NCBI RefSeq assembly: GCF_003034845.1
Contig: NZ_PZKC01000007.1
Span: 62,001-126,000, forward strand
DNA from: Pseudothauera lacus
Lineage (GTDB): Bacteria > Pseudomonadota > Gammaproteobacteria > Burkholderiales > Rhodocyclaceae
Direction of reading: 5' to 3'
DNA: 64,000 nt
The notes under the pieces are model-generated. The model ran no database searches and had not been told where the DNA came from. It saw nothing but the letters and a program-made list of their open reading frames with translations. The position numbers and the translations under genes were made by a program. Positions 1-8,353 of this stretch are shown here, in pieces. The number at the start of each line of letters is the position of its first letter. The first letter of the stretch is position 1.

Positions 1-780
1 CTCGGCCTGCGCATGCGCACCGAAACCTTCCGCACCCCGGCGCGCGGCGCAGCGCGGCTGGACGCCCTGCTCGACGAGGGCAAGGTCGTCGGCCTGCAGA
101 CCTCGGTGTTCTGGCTGCCCTACTTCCCGCAGGACCTGCGCTTTCACTTCAACGCCCACAACGTGCTGGCCTACGGCCGCGACCCGGCGAGCGGCGACTA
201 CCTGCTCTCCGACCCGGTGTTCGAGGAGCCGGTGCGCTGCGCCGCCGCCGATCTCGCCAGGGCCCGCTTCGCCCGCGGCGTACTCGCCCCCCGCGGCCTG
301 CTCTACTACCCCGCAGGGCAGCCGCAGGAGCCCGACTGGGGCACGGTGATCCCCGCGGCGATCCGCAAGACCGTGCGCGTCATGCTGCGCACCCCGCTGC
401 CCATCGTCGGCACCCGCGCCATGGAGCGTGTCGCCGCCGCCATCGAACGCCTGCCGGCCAGCGGCGACACCCGCCAGGGCCTGCTCTTCATCGGCCATCT
501 GGTGCGCATGCAGGAGGAGATCGGCACCGGCGGCGGCGGCTTCCGCTTCATGTATGCGGCCTTCCTGCAGGAAGCCGCCGGCCTCGCGCAGCGTCCGGCG
601 CTGGCCGAACTGGGCGACCGCCTGGTCGACATCGGCGACGGCTGGCGCGAGTTCGCCCTCGCCGCGGCGCGCATGATCCGTGGCCGCGACGCCTTTGCGC
701 CAAGCGCGCTGGGCGCCCTGCTGCGCCGCCAGGCGGCGGACGAACGCGCCTTCTTCCAGGCCCTCGAACGGGCGCTGTGA
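1..780 (+). CDS. BtrH-like peptidase C39-fold protein (5' truncated)
   Basis: The reading frame is open to the first base of the window, so the true start lies upstream; the first in-frame ATG is at 13. The visible ~259 residues resemble the BtrH N-terminal / DUF4872 family, named for the acyl-ACP transferase of butirosin biosynthesis. A stretch near residues 40-65 (HFNAHNVLAYGRDPASGDYL) has the His/Asp pattern of that papain-like fold. Its stop overlaps the start of the ABC ATPase gene. With an ACP and a ketosynthase downstream, a role in moving an acyl group from ACP is plausible, but the substrate is unknown. Confidence 0.6.
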   Translation, partial: LGLRMRTETFRTPARGAARLDALLDEGKVVGLQTSVFWLPYFPQDLRFHFNAHNVLAYGRDPASGDYLLSDPVFEEPVRCAAADLARARFARGVLAPRGLLYYPAGQPQEPDWGTVIPAAIRKTVRVMLRTPLPIVGTRAMERVAAAIERLPASGDTRQGLLFIGHLVRMQEEIGTGGGGFRFMYAAFLQEAAGLAQRPALAELGDRLVDIGDGWREFALAAARMIRGRDAFAPSALGALLRRQAADERAFFQALERAL

Positions 781-1703
781 TGCTGCGCATCCGCGGCCTC
801 GTCCATCACTACCCGCGGCAGCCGCAGCCGGCGCTGGCGGGCATCGACCTCGACGTGCCGGGCGAGGGCGTGTTCGGCCTGCTCGGCCCCAACGGTGCCG
901 GCAAGACCACGCTGATCTCCATCCTCGCCGGCCTCCTCGACGCCGACGCCGGCGGCATCGACATCGACGGCGAGTCACTGGCTGCCTACCGCCGCCGCCA
1001 CCCCGCGGCAATCGCCCTGGTGCCGCAGGAGCACGCCTTCTACCCGATGCTGACGGTGACCGAGAACCTGCGCTTCTTCGCCGGCGTGCTCGGCCTCGGG
1101 CGGACAGAAGCACGCGCCCGGGTGGCCGCGGCAAGCGCCGCCACGCAGCTCGAAGGGGTGGCCGGACAGCGCGCGGAAACCCTCTCCGGTGGCCTGCGGC
1201 GGCGCCTCAACCTGGCCATCGGCCTGCTCGGCGCGCCACGCCTCCTGCTCCTCGACGAACCCACCGTGGGCGTCGACCCGCAGTCGCGCGCCTTCCTCCT
1301 CGACACCATCCGCGGCCTCGCCGGCGACGGTCGCACGGTGATCTACACCAGCCATTACATGGACGAGGTCGAGGCGCTGTGCTCCCGCGTGGCGATCATC
1401 GACCACGGCCGCGTACTCGCCGCCGACACCCTCGCCGGCCTGCTCCATGACGACGCCGGGCGCCTCGCCCTGCGCCTCGCGCAGCCGCTGCCCGCGGCAC
1501 TCGCCGCACGCCTGGCGGCGCAGCATCCGGCACTGCACACGCACGGCTGCGAGGTGCTGCTGCCCGCCCTGGAACCCGCCGCCCTCCCCGCCCTGCTCAC
1601 CGAACTGGCCGCCGCGGGCTGCCCGGCACAAGCCGTGGACTACGGCCGCCAGAACCTCGAAACCCTGTTCATGCGCCTCACCCGGCGCTCGCTGCGCGAC
1701 TGA
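780..1703 (+). CDS. ABC exporter ATP-binding protein
   Basis: This is an ABC-type ATPase of about 307 residues. Walker A (GPNGAGKTT) lies at residues 36-44, the signature is LSGGLRRR, and Walker B is followed by DEPTVGVDP. These are typical of ABC-2 drug or lipid exporters (CcmA/NodI-like). I chose ATG 780, which overlaps the upstream TGA; a GTG at 777 is an alternative. The permease gene starts two bases after its stop, so the pair is surely co-translated. It probably powers export of the product made by the neighbouring ACP/ketosynthase genes, which is inferred from context. Confidence 0.85.
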   Translation: MLRIRGLVHHYPRQPQPALAGIDLDVPGEGVFGLLGPNGAGKTTLISILAGLLDADAGGIDIDGESLAAYRRRHPAAIALVPQEHAFYPMLTVTENLRFFAGVLGLGRTEARARVAAASAATQLEGVAGQRAETLSGGLRRRLNLAIGLLGAPRLLLLDEPTVGVDPQSRAFLLDTIRGLAGDGRTVIYTSHYMDEVEALCSRVAIIDHGRVLAADTLAGLLHDDAGRLALRLAQPLPAALAARLAAQHPALHTHGCEVLLPALEPAALPALLTELAAAGCPAQAVDYGRQNLETLFMRLTRRSLRD

Positions 1704-1705
1704 CG

Positions 1706-2932
1706 ATGACCCGCCTGCTCGCCCTCTGGAGGAAGGAGACCATCGCCCTGCTGCGCGACCGCCATGGGCTGGCGGCGCTCTTCCTGATGCCGATGATCTT
1801 CATCCTGGTGATGTCGCTGGCGCTGCGCGACGCCTTCGACGTTGGCGCGGCCAGCGATCTCGGCTATGCCATCGTCGACCTCGACCACAGTGCCGCTTCG
1901 GCACGCTACGCCGAGGGCCTGCGCCGCCTGCTTACCTTCCGCGACACCGGCATGCTGGCCGACGAGGCCGCCGCCCGTGCCGCCCTCGCCGACGGCCGCA
2001 TCGGTTTCGCGCTGGTGCTGCCCGCCGGTTTTGGCGCTGCCCAACCCGACGGCGCCGCCCCCCGTGAGGCACGCCCGGCATTGCGCCTGCTGGTCGATCC
2101 GGTGGTGCCGCAGGCCCTGCAGACCGCCTTCCGCCTGCACACCGAAGCCGAACTCGGACGCTTTCAGGCCGAAGCCCTGCTCCAGCGCCTCGGCCGCACG
2201 CTGATGATCCCCGAACTGCAGGCCCTCGATCCCGCCACCCTCGCCCTGCCCGTGGAAGTGCTCGCCGCCCGCGGCAGCGGCCGCGATCCGCTCGCCGCGC
2301 TGCCCAGCTCGGTGCAGCAGAGCGTGCCGGCGTGGCTGATCTTCTCGATGTTCTTCGTCGTCATTCCGCTCTCCGCGGTGTTCATCGCCGAACGCCAGCA
2401 CGGCACCCTGCAGCGCCTGGCCAGCCAGCAGCTGCCCTACGCGCTGGTGCTGGCCGGCAAGCTGCTGCCCTTCTTCGTGGTCAATCAGGTGCAGGCCGTG
2501 CTGATGGTGCTGGTCGGCCTCTACCTGGTACCGCTGGCCGGCGGCGAGGCCCTCGTGCTGCCTGCCGGCACCGACGCCCTTGCCGCGCTGTGGCTGGTCT
2601 CCGCCGCCGTCAGCGCCGCCGCGGTGTGCTGGGCGCTGCTCATCGCCAGCCTCGCACGCACCGTCGAACAGGCCACGGTCATCGGCGGTGTCGGCAACAT
2701 CCTCATGGGCGCGGTCGGCGGCATCATGGTGCCGGCCTTCTTCATGCCCGCCTTCATGCAGCAGCTCGCCCAGCTCTCGCCAATGGCCTGGGCGCTGGAA
2801 GGCTTCCACCGCGTGCTGCTGCAGCACGGCGGCAGCGCCCAGGCCATCGGCCCGGCCGCCGCCCTGCTATGCTTCGCCCTCGCCGCGCTGGGCGCGGCCC
2901 TGATCCTGAACCTGCGCTCACGCCCGCGATGA
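1706..2932 (+). CDS. ABC-2 type transporter permease
   Basis: This 408-residue membrane protein has the ABC-2 permease pattern. One N-terminal transmembrane helix (about residues 22-42) is followed by a ~160-residue extracytoplasmic domain. A C-terminal block of five or so hydrophobic helices then begins near residue 205 (WLIFSMFFVVIPLSAVFIAE). It follows its ATPase by two bases and overlaps the ACP start (ATGA). It should form the channel of the exporter; the cargo is not visible from sequence. Confidence 0.85.
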   Translation: MTRLLALWRKETIALLRDRHGLAALFLMPMIFILVMSLALRDAFDVGAASDLGYAIVDLDHSAASARYAEGLRRLLTFRDTGMLADEAAARAALADGRIGFALVLPAGFGAAQPDGAAPREARPALRLLVDPVVPQALQTAFRLHTEAELGRFQAEALLQRLGRTLMIPELQALDPATLALPVEVLAARGSGRDPLAALPSSVQQSVPAWLIFSMFFVVIPLSAVFIAERQHGTLQRLASQQLPYALVLAGKLLPFFVVNQVQAVLMVLVGLYLVPLAGGEALVLPAGTDALAALWLVSAAVSAAAVCWALLIASLARTVEQATVIGGVGNILMGAVGGIMVPAFFMPAFMQQLAQLSPMAWALEGFHRVLLQHGGSAQAIGPAAALLCFALAALGAALILNLRSRPR

Positions 2933-3192
2933 CCCTCAAGGACGACCTCAAGCAACTCATCGTCGACGCCTGCGACCGTGACTGCGATCCCGCCGCGATC
3001 ACCGACGACGAGATCCTCTTCGGCCCCGAAGCACCGCTGGCGCTCGACTCCCTCGACGCCCTGCAGCTCTCCATGGCGATCCAGAAGAAGTACGGCCTGC
3101 GCCTCACCGACAGCAAGGAGACCCGCCGCATCCTGAGCAGCGTCGGCGCCCTCGCCGCGCACCTGGAAACCTTCCTGGCAGCGCGCGAATGA
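2929..3192 (+). CDS. Acyl carrier protein
   Basis: This 87-residue acidic protein has the phosphopantetheine attachment motif LDSLDALQL, with Ser41 as the expected attachment site. Length and motif fit a stand-alone acyl carrier protein. The start ATG overlaps the permease stop (ATGA). It presumably carries the growing acyl or polyketide chain for the ketosynthase encoded ten bases downstream. It is a dedicated, not housekeeping, ACP judging by its cluster. Confidence 0.85.
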   Translation: MTLKDDLKQLIVDACDRDCDPAAITDDEILFGPEAPLALDSLDALQLSMAIQKKYGLRLTDSKETRRILSSVGALAAHLETFLAARE

Positions 3193-3202
3193 AGGCAGCA
3201 CC

Positions 3203-4276
3203 ATGAAGCGCGTGCGCATCGCCGCGCTCGGCCACTGTTCGGCGCTCGGGCGCGACACGCGCACAGCCGGCACCACGCTCGCCACCGGCCTGCGCGCAAG
3301 GCCCCCAGCGCCACCGGCGCGCCGCCGGGTGCTGGAGCAGGACTGGCCGTGGTACCCGCTGGCGCTCGCCGAAGACACCTGGGCGGCGCGTGCGCAGGCC
3401 GCGGTGCGCGGCGTGGGCGCCGAACTGCGCTGCGCCCTGGCCGCCGGCACTGACGCACGCTGGCAGGACATCCCGCTCTTTGTCGCCTCATCGTCGCTGC
3501 AGGCCGGCGCACTTGAAGAGGCCACGCGCCACAGCGGGCGCATCGAGCTGCCGGAGGATGCCGCGGCCTTCGCTACCGAGGTGGGTGACTGGCTCGGCCT
3601 GCGCGGCACCCCCTGGGTGTTCTCCACGACCTGCACGTCGGCCTTCGCGGCACTCGATGCCGCCGCCGCACTGATCGCCGCCGGCGAGATCGAGCACGCC
3701 ATCGTGCTCGGCATCGAGCTGGCCAACGACATCACCATGGCGGGCTTTGCCGCCCTCGGCCTGCTCGCTGCCGCGGACGCCCCCGCCGGCAGCGGGCTGG
3801 TGCTCGGCGAAGCGGTGGCCGGGATGCTGCTGTGCGCCGCCGACGACAGCACCGTTGCCGGTGACAGCGGCTGGCGCATTGCCGGCAGCGCGCTCGGCGT
3901 GGACGGCCATTCGCCCACCGGCCCGGCGCCCGACGGCGCGCGCATCGCCGCGGTGCTCGACCGTGCGCTGCGTGCCGCCGCCCTCGCCCCCGCCGACATC
4001 GACTTGCTGAAGCCGCACTGCGGCGGGCTGGCGGCCACCGACGAGGCCGAGGCACGCGCACTGGCCACGGTGTTCGGCACCCGGCTGCCGGCGCAGATGG
4101 CGCTCAAGCCCTGCCTCGGCCACACCCTGGGCGCCAGCGGCATGGCCGAGACCACCGCGCTGCTCGGTGCGCTCGCCGCTGCAGGGAGCGACGCCCGTCG
4201 CGTGCTGCTCAACCTGATCGGCTTCGGCGGCAGCATCGCCGCACTCGCCCTCACCCGCGCGGCGACGCCCCGATGA
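3203..4276 (+). CDS. Beta-ketoacyl-ACP synthase
   Basis: This 357-residue thiolase-fold condensing enzyme has a Cys-His-His triad that can be read as Cys144 (in STTCTSAF), His272 (in KPHCGG) and His307 (in CLGHTLGASG). It is shorter than FabF (about 410), with the reduction mainly before the active-site Cys. It should extend an ACP-bound acyl chain by decarboxylative condensation. It lies between the ACP and an unknown protein whose start overlaps its stop. The product could be an unusual fatty acid or aryl-polyene-type lipid; the window does not say which. Confidence 0.85.
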   Translation: MKRVRIAALGHCSALGRDTRTAGTTLATGLRARPPAPPARRRVLEQDWPWYPLALAEDTWAARAQAAVRGVGAELRCALAAGTDARWQDIPLFVASSSLQAGALEEATRHSGRIELPEDAAAFATEVGDWLGLRGTPWVFSTTCTSAFAALDAAAALIAAGEIEHAIVLGIELANDITMAGFAALGLLAAADAPAGSGLVLGEAVAGMLLCAADDSTVAGDSGWRIAGSALGVDGHSPTGPAPDGARIAAVLDRALRAAALAPADIDLLKPHCGGLAATDEAEARALATVFGTRLPAQMALKPCLGHTLGASGMAETTALLGALAAAGSDARRVLLNLIGFGGSIAALALTRAATPR

Positions 4277-4806
4277 GCGCCGCGCTGCAGGTCCCGGCCG
4301 GCATCGTCATCCTCGCCGACCTTGCCCTCGAACTCGACAGTGCCGCGCTGCGCCAGCGCGTGCGCGCCGCCGCAGGGACACCGCTGCGGCGCGCCGGCAC
4401 ACACGTCGAGCTCGTCGTCGCCGGCGTCCATGCCTGCCTTGCCGCGCTGCCGGAGCAGGCGCCGCGCGGCAGCACCGCGGCGCTGTGGACCTCACGCGCC
4501 GGAGTACGCAGCGCCACCGCCACCGTGCTCGACGAACTCTGCCTGCACGACGCACCGCCACTGCCCTTCGATTTTCTTGCCACCCAGGCCGTACTCGCCG
4601 CCATTCCGCTGCAGCACGCACTGGCGACGCTCGACGCCGCCCTCTACCTGCCCTGGGGCGGCGACGAAGCGCTGCGCTGGCCGCGCTTGCTGCAGCTGGC
4701 CGCGCTGCAGTTGCGCAGCGCGCGCCACACCCTGGTGCTGTGCGGCACCGTGGAACCGGGCGAAACAACCCATCACTGCCGCTGGGTGGGGCTGGCGCAG
4801 ACCTGA
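4273..4806 (+). CDS. Uncharacterised protein of the ACP/ketosynthase cluster
   Basis: This 177-residue protein is translationally coupled to the ketosynthase (ATGA overlap). It has no membrane segment or signal peptide. Its layout of short hydrophobic strands and a mid-protein stretch (ATQAVLAAIPLQHALATLDA) faintly recalls the N-terminal half of a condensing enzyme. I see no catalytic Cys-His-His set, so it may be a chain-length-factor-like or degenerate KS partner. That reading is speculative; the gene itself is secure from its position and codon use. Confidence 0.6.
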   Translation: MSAALQVPAGIVILADLALELDSAALRQRVRAAAGTPLRRAGTHVELVVAGVHACLAALPEQAPRGSTAALWTSRAGVRSATATVLDELCLHDAPPLPFDFLATQAVLAAIPLQHALATLDAALYLPWGGDEALRWPRLLQLAALQLRSARHTLVLCGTVEPGETTHHCRWVGLAQT

Positions 4807-4830
4807 GGCAGCACCACCGGCGAGGCCCCT

Positions 4831-4843
4831 TGCATACAATGCA
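4831..4843 (+). promoter_or_regulatory. Palindrome with -10-like box at the AraC gene start
   Basis: TGCAT and ATGCA form an inverted repeat around ACA, and the hexamer TACAAT (4835-4840) matches a sigma-70 -10 box at five of six positions. It ends only five bases before the ATG at 4846. If it works as a promoter, the AraC mRNA would be leaderless or nearly so, and the palindrome could be an autoregulatory site. No good -35 box was seen. Confidence 0.3.
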
Positions 4844-4845
4844 GC

Positions 4846-5505
4846 ATGGCCCCGCCCTGCTCCCTGCCGACCATCGTGCTGCGCCACTGGCACTTCAGCG
4901 TGGAACATGCATCCACCACCGTGGTGCTGCCCGACGGCTGCCGCGACCTCATCGTCGCGCGCGCCACTGACGGTGCGCCGCGCTGGTTCATCTCCCCGCT
5001 GGCCGACAGCGCACTGCAGGTCGCTGGCGCAGCTGGAGAGCGTTTTGCCGGCCTGCGCTTCCACCCCGCGGTGCGCCTGGACGAAGCGGCACTGCTCACC
5101 GCCGCCAGCCGCCTCGACGCCGACGACCCGCTGGCGCTGGGAAACCGCATCGAGGAACACGCCCGCCTCGATACCCGCGTCGCCGAAGCGCTGCAGGCGC
5201 TCGCCTCCGGCCCCCGCGTGACCGCTGCCTGCCGTGCGCTGGGGGTCAGCGAACGCAGCCTGGAGCGCCTGCTGCAGGCTGCCACGGCGCGCTCGCCGCG
5301 CTACTGGCAAGGCCTCGCCCGCGCACGTCGCGCCGCCGCCGCACTGGCCGGCGGGCAGGCGCTTGCCGAGATCGCCGCGGACCACGGCTACGCCGACCAG
5401 GCCCACATGAACCGTGCCTTCCGGCGCTGGTTCGCCACCACGCCGGCACGCCTGCGCGCCGACCCGGTGCTGCTGGCGATGGCACTGGAACCCGGCTACG
5501 CCTGA
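4846..5505 (+). CDS. AraC-family transcriptional regulator
   Basis: The protein has 219 residues. The N-terminal ~95 residues form a small sensor domain with the VVLPDGCRDLIV pattern seen in the DUF6597 group of AraC regulators. The C-terminal ~100 residues hold two helix-turn-helix units, ending in the typical ADQAHMNRAFRRWF. It follows the ketosynthase cluster by 39 bases on the same strand and converges on the VOC gene, overlapping it by ten bases. Its target is unknown; the upstream cluster is a possible one. Confidence 0.85.
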   Translation: MAPPCSLPTIVLRHWHFSVEHASTTVVLPDGCRDLIVARATDGAPRWFISPLADSALQVAGAAGERFAGLRFHPAVRLDEAALLTAASRLDADDPLALGNRIEEHARLDTRVAEALQALASGPRVTAACRALGVSERSLERLLQAATARSPRYWQGLARARRAAAALAGGQALAEIAADHGYADQAHMNRAFRRWFATTPARLRADPVLLAMALEPGYA

Positions 5506-5882
5506 GCCACCGGGGTACACAACTCCACCAGGAAACCATCGAGGTCGGCGACATAGGCCACCGTCTGCCCCCACGGCATCTGCGCCGGGGGCTGCACCAG
5601 CAGCGCACCGGCGGCTACTGCGCGATCAACCGCCGCGGCGACTTCCTCGGTGACGAGGGCGATCTCGCTGCACGGCGCGTGCGGATCGGGCATCGATGGG
5701 TTCTTGCCGAGTTCGCTCATCAGCCGGCGCGAGGAAAAAGCCAGCGCGGTACTGCCGGTTTCCAGCTCGCCGAAATCACCGCTTTCATGAAGGAAGCGGC
5801 GCTGCAGCCCGAAGGCGGCTTCATAGAAGGCGAGCGTGCGCGGCACGTCGGCAACGTAGAGGATGGTGTAGCCAAGCTTCAT
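5496..5882 (-). CDS. VOC (glyoxalase-fold) family protein
   Basis: This protein of about 128 residues starts at MKLGYTILYV. It shows the VOC fold: two beta-alpha-beta-beta-beta units with YVADVPRTLAFYEAAFG near the N terminus and VAYVADLDGFLVELC at the C terminus, where the Glu is the usual metal ligand. Members act as metal-dependent lyases, dioxygenases or resistance proteins. Nothing here identifies the substrate. The 3' end overlaps the convergent AraC gene by ten bases. Confidence 0.85.
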   Translation of the reverse strand: MKLGYTILYVADVPRTLAFYEAAFGLQRRFLHESGDFGELETGSTALAFSSRRLMSELGKNPSMPDPHAPCSEIALVTEEVAAAVDRAVAAGALLVQPPAQMPWGQTVAYVADLDGFLVELCTPVAQA

Positions 5883-6038
5883 GACAGCTCTCCGCATGGG
5901 GTGACAGGAATGCCTGCAGGATAGCGGGTGAGGCGCACACGGTCTTGAACGATTCCGACAGGGCCGCCGCTTTGACCGCCATCAATGCCCGCCGCCCGCC
6001 GCCGGTTATCCTCCACCCGGTTCCCGCCCGACCCTCCC

Positions 6039-6251
6039 ATGGCCAAGAAATTCCCCCTCCACCCCCGCCACCCCGAACGCATCTGCTGGGGCTGCGACAA
6101 GTACTGCGCGGCCGACGATCTTGGCTGTGGCAACGGCTCCGGGCGCACCCAGCACCCGGCGGAGTTGCTCGGCGACGACTGGTACACCTACGGCGACTGG
6201 GGGCTGGAGCTAGACGAAGGGCATCCACAGGCGGATACGCCGCCATCCTGA
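6039..6251 (+). CDS. DUF3079 small cysteine-containing protein
   Basis: This 70-residue protein starts at MAKKFPLHPRHPERICW. It carries a compact set of cysteines (CWGCDKYCAADDLGCGNG) at residues 14-31, followed by an acidic, aromatic C-terminal part. This pattern matches the DUF3079 family found in many beta- and gammaproteobacteria, which has no known function. The cysteines could bind a metal. It lies alone between two minus-strand genes. Confidence 0.7.
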   Translation: MAKKFPLHPRHPERICWGCDKYCAADDLGCGNGSGRTQHPAELLGDDWYTYGDWGLELDEGHPQADTPPS

Positions 6252-6292
6252 CGCCGCTCACGGACAGTCAAACCGGGCCCTGCCTCTCCCCC

Positions 6293-6865
6293 TCAGCCCT
6301 CCGCAGGCCCCGCATCGAAGCCATCGCCGGTGGCGAAGAAGTGCCCGCCGGCACGGTAGTGGATGGTGCGCTGCGCGGCGTCCGCGAAGCGCCAGCGGCC
6401 GTTGGCAAACACTGCCGGATCAGCCCAGGCGGCGACCACCTCGGCAATGAAGAGGTCGTACTTGCGCTGGTTGTCGGGTTCGGGGAGCACCCGGCACTCC
6501 AGCCAGGCCAGGCAGCCGCCCACCAGCGGCGCGCCAACCTGAGCAGCCGGTTCGGTGACCACGCCCAGCCCCGCGAACTTGTCGCCGTCGCGTCCGCTGC
6601 TGGAGCCGGCGGCAAGCACGGTGCGGGCAATGGCGCGCGAGGGTATGTTGAGCACGAACTCGCCGCTGGCTTCGACCAGCTCGCGGGTCAGGGTGCTGCG
6701 GTCGATCACCACCGCCACCTTGGGCGGATCGAAGTCCAGCGGCATCGCCCAGGATGCCGCCATGACGTTGCGCTGGCCGTTGGCGGCGCTGCTCACCAGC
6801 GTCACCGGGCCGTGGTTGAGCAGCAGATAGGCCTTGTTGAGTTCGACGGCAGCGCGCGCGATCAT
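6293..6865 (-). CDS. Flavin reductase-like FMN-binding protein
   Basis: This 190-residue protein has the split-barrel flavin reductase fold. It begins with PVTLVSSAANGQRNVMAASW, followed by FDPPKVAVVID and EFVLNIPS, which is the FMN-binding pattern of this family. Such proteins reduce FMN with NAD(P)H or serve as electron donors to monooxygenases. No oxygenase partner lies next to it, so its role is open. I chose the start at 6865 because the family homology begins there. Confidence 0.85.
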   Translation of the reverse strand: MIARAAVELNKAYLLLNHGPVTLVSSAANGQRNVMAASWAMPLDFDPPKVAVVIDRSTLTRELVEASGEFVLNIPSRAIARTVLAAGSSSGRDGDKFAGLGVVTEPAAQVGAPLVGGCLAWLECRVLPEPDNQRKYDLFIAEVVAAWADPAVFANGRWRFADAAQRTIHYRAGGHFFATGDGFDAGPAEG

Positions 6866-6983
6866 CGGCGGGTTCCCTCGTGGTCGTTGATGTCCGGCCC
6901 GCAGCATACGACAAAGTACGTCCGCCGATGCAACGCACGGCGCGGCTAGAATGCGGCCACCTGCCGATGACACTGCCCCCACC

Positions 6984-7340
6984 ATGCACAACACCCTGAC
7001 CGCATTCACCGGCGCCACCACCGCCCCCGAGTTCGACCGCCCCCGCCCCGACCGCCTGGTGGCCGGCAACCCGCTGCGCACCACCCGGGAGCATTTCGAG
7101 CGCGACGGCCTGTCCGCCGGCACCTGGTCGTGCGAACCCGGCGCCTGGCGCATCGCCTTCGCCGAGGGCACCGACGAGTTCTTCCATGTGATCAGCGGGC
7201 GCATCCGCATCACCGACGACTCCGGCACGGCGCACGAATTCGGCCCCGGCGAGGCCTGCGTGATTCCGTCCGGCTTCACCGGGCTGTTCGAGGTGCTGGA
7301 GCCAGTGACCAAGCACTACGTGTTCATGCGCCGGGGCTGA
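6984..7340 (+). CDS. Cupin domain protein
   Basis: This 118-residue protein is a small single-domain cupin of the DUF861 type. The first cupin motif is EFFHVISGRIRITDDSG and the second is GPGEACVIPSGFTGLFEV. The family includes sugar-binding and ureidoglycolate-related enzymes, but short stand-alone members such as this are mostly unassigned. It lies divergent from the flavin reductase, about 120 bases apart, and its 3' end abuts the convergent MOSC gene. Confidence 0.8.
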   Translation: MHNTLTAFTGATTAPEFDRPRPDRLVAGNPLRTTREHFERDGLSAGTWSCEPGAWRIAFAEGTDEFFHVISGRIRITDDSGTAHEFGPGEACVIPSGFTGLFEVLEPVTKHYVFMRRG

Positions 7341-7341
7341 C

Positions 7342-8133
7342 TCACCGCACCCCCAGCGCGCTGCGGTCGCGCAAACGGCCGCAGCGTTCGGGAACAGTGA
7401 CGCTGGCGCCGACGGCGATGCGCCCGCCAGCGACCACTTCGGCGTAGACGCCGAACAAGGGCTCCTCAAAGCGTCGCGCCAGCGGACGGAGCAGATCGAC
7501 GTCGGCATCTCCATTGCCGGGGTTGGCGCGGATGGCGGCACAGCGCAGGATGGGTTCGACGACACGCAACTTCAAGGCCCCGACGGTGAGGGTCTCACCC
7601 ACCCAGTCGAGCTCCTGCCAGGGCAGACCGCCGGCAAGGATGAGGTTGGCGCGGAAGCGGCGGATATCGACGGCGTGCCCGACGATGGCGGCGAGATCGT
7701 CGGCCGAAGACAGGCAGGCGATGGAAAGCAGCGCCTGGCGAGCGTCGGTAAAGCGGCTGACGGGGCCGCCGACGAGCTTTGCCGGGGCGCCCGCCAGTCC
7801 GCTCAGCGCACCCTCCAGGGTGAGTCGGCCGGCACTGTCGTCCGGATCGCCCGCGGCCAGCATGGCACCGCGGTACTTCAGGACCAGCGCGTGCCCGTCG
7901 GCGGCGCGACGCACGCTGACGGCGGCCAGTTGCGGACAGCTGTCGAGGGCGATGAAGCAGCGCTTGGGCTGCCAGCCCGCATCCTGCGCTGCCGCGGCAT
8001 GCCCGGCACGGGCGAGAGCGTGGCGGCGATCGCCGGGGATCGCCTCGCCCTGCGCGAGCTCCACCGCGGGCAAGGCTTCAGCGCCGAGGCCCTTGACCGG
8101 GTAGCGGTGGATGGCATGGACGGTGACGGGCAT
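7342..8133 (-). CDS. MOSC domain-containing protein
   Basis: This 263-residue protein has an N-terminal MOSC beta-barrel (VHAIHRYPVKGLGAEAL) and a C-terminal MOSC domain (RFRANLILAGGLPWQELDWVGETL ending with VEPILRCAAIRANPGNG). The order is that of the YcbX/MARC group, which uses molybdenum cofactor to reduce N-hydroxylated compounds. A Cys in the ILRCAA segment is in the place of the conserved molybdenum ligand. Bacterial members need an electron donor; none is fused here. Confidence 0.8.
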   Translation of the reverse strand: MPVTVHAIHRYPVKGLGAEALPAVELAQGEAIPGDRRHALARAGHAAAAQDAGWQPKRCFIALDSCPQLAAVSVRRAADGHALVLKYRGAMLAAGDPDDSAGRLTLEGALSGLAGAPAKLVGGPVSRFTDARQALLSIACLSSADDLAAIVGHAVDIRRFRANLILAGGLPWQELDWVGETLTVGALKLRVVEPILRCAAIRANPGNGDADVDLLRPLARRFEEPLFGVYAEVVAGGRIAVGASVTVPERCGRLRDRSALGVR

Positions 8134-8353
8134 GGGCAAAACCGGGCTACTACGGGATTCTGCGGGCGTCGCACGGTTTCCGCCCTGGCGGCATCTTAAC
8201 CCGCATTTCTCACACCGTCCCTGCTGCGGGTGCCGATACACTCGCCGTGGCACGCCGTACTCGCTCGCGCCGCCGGGGCAGTGTGAGAAATGCACCGCGA
8301 ACGCGCCGAAGCACCCTGTCGCGCCGTCCCGGCGGTGGCGTACCATAGCCGCC

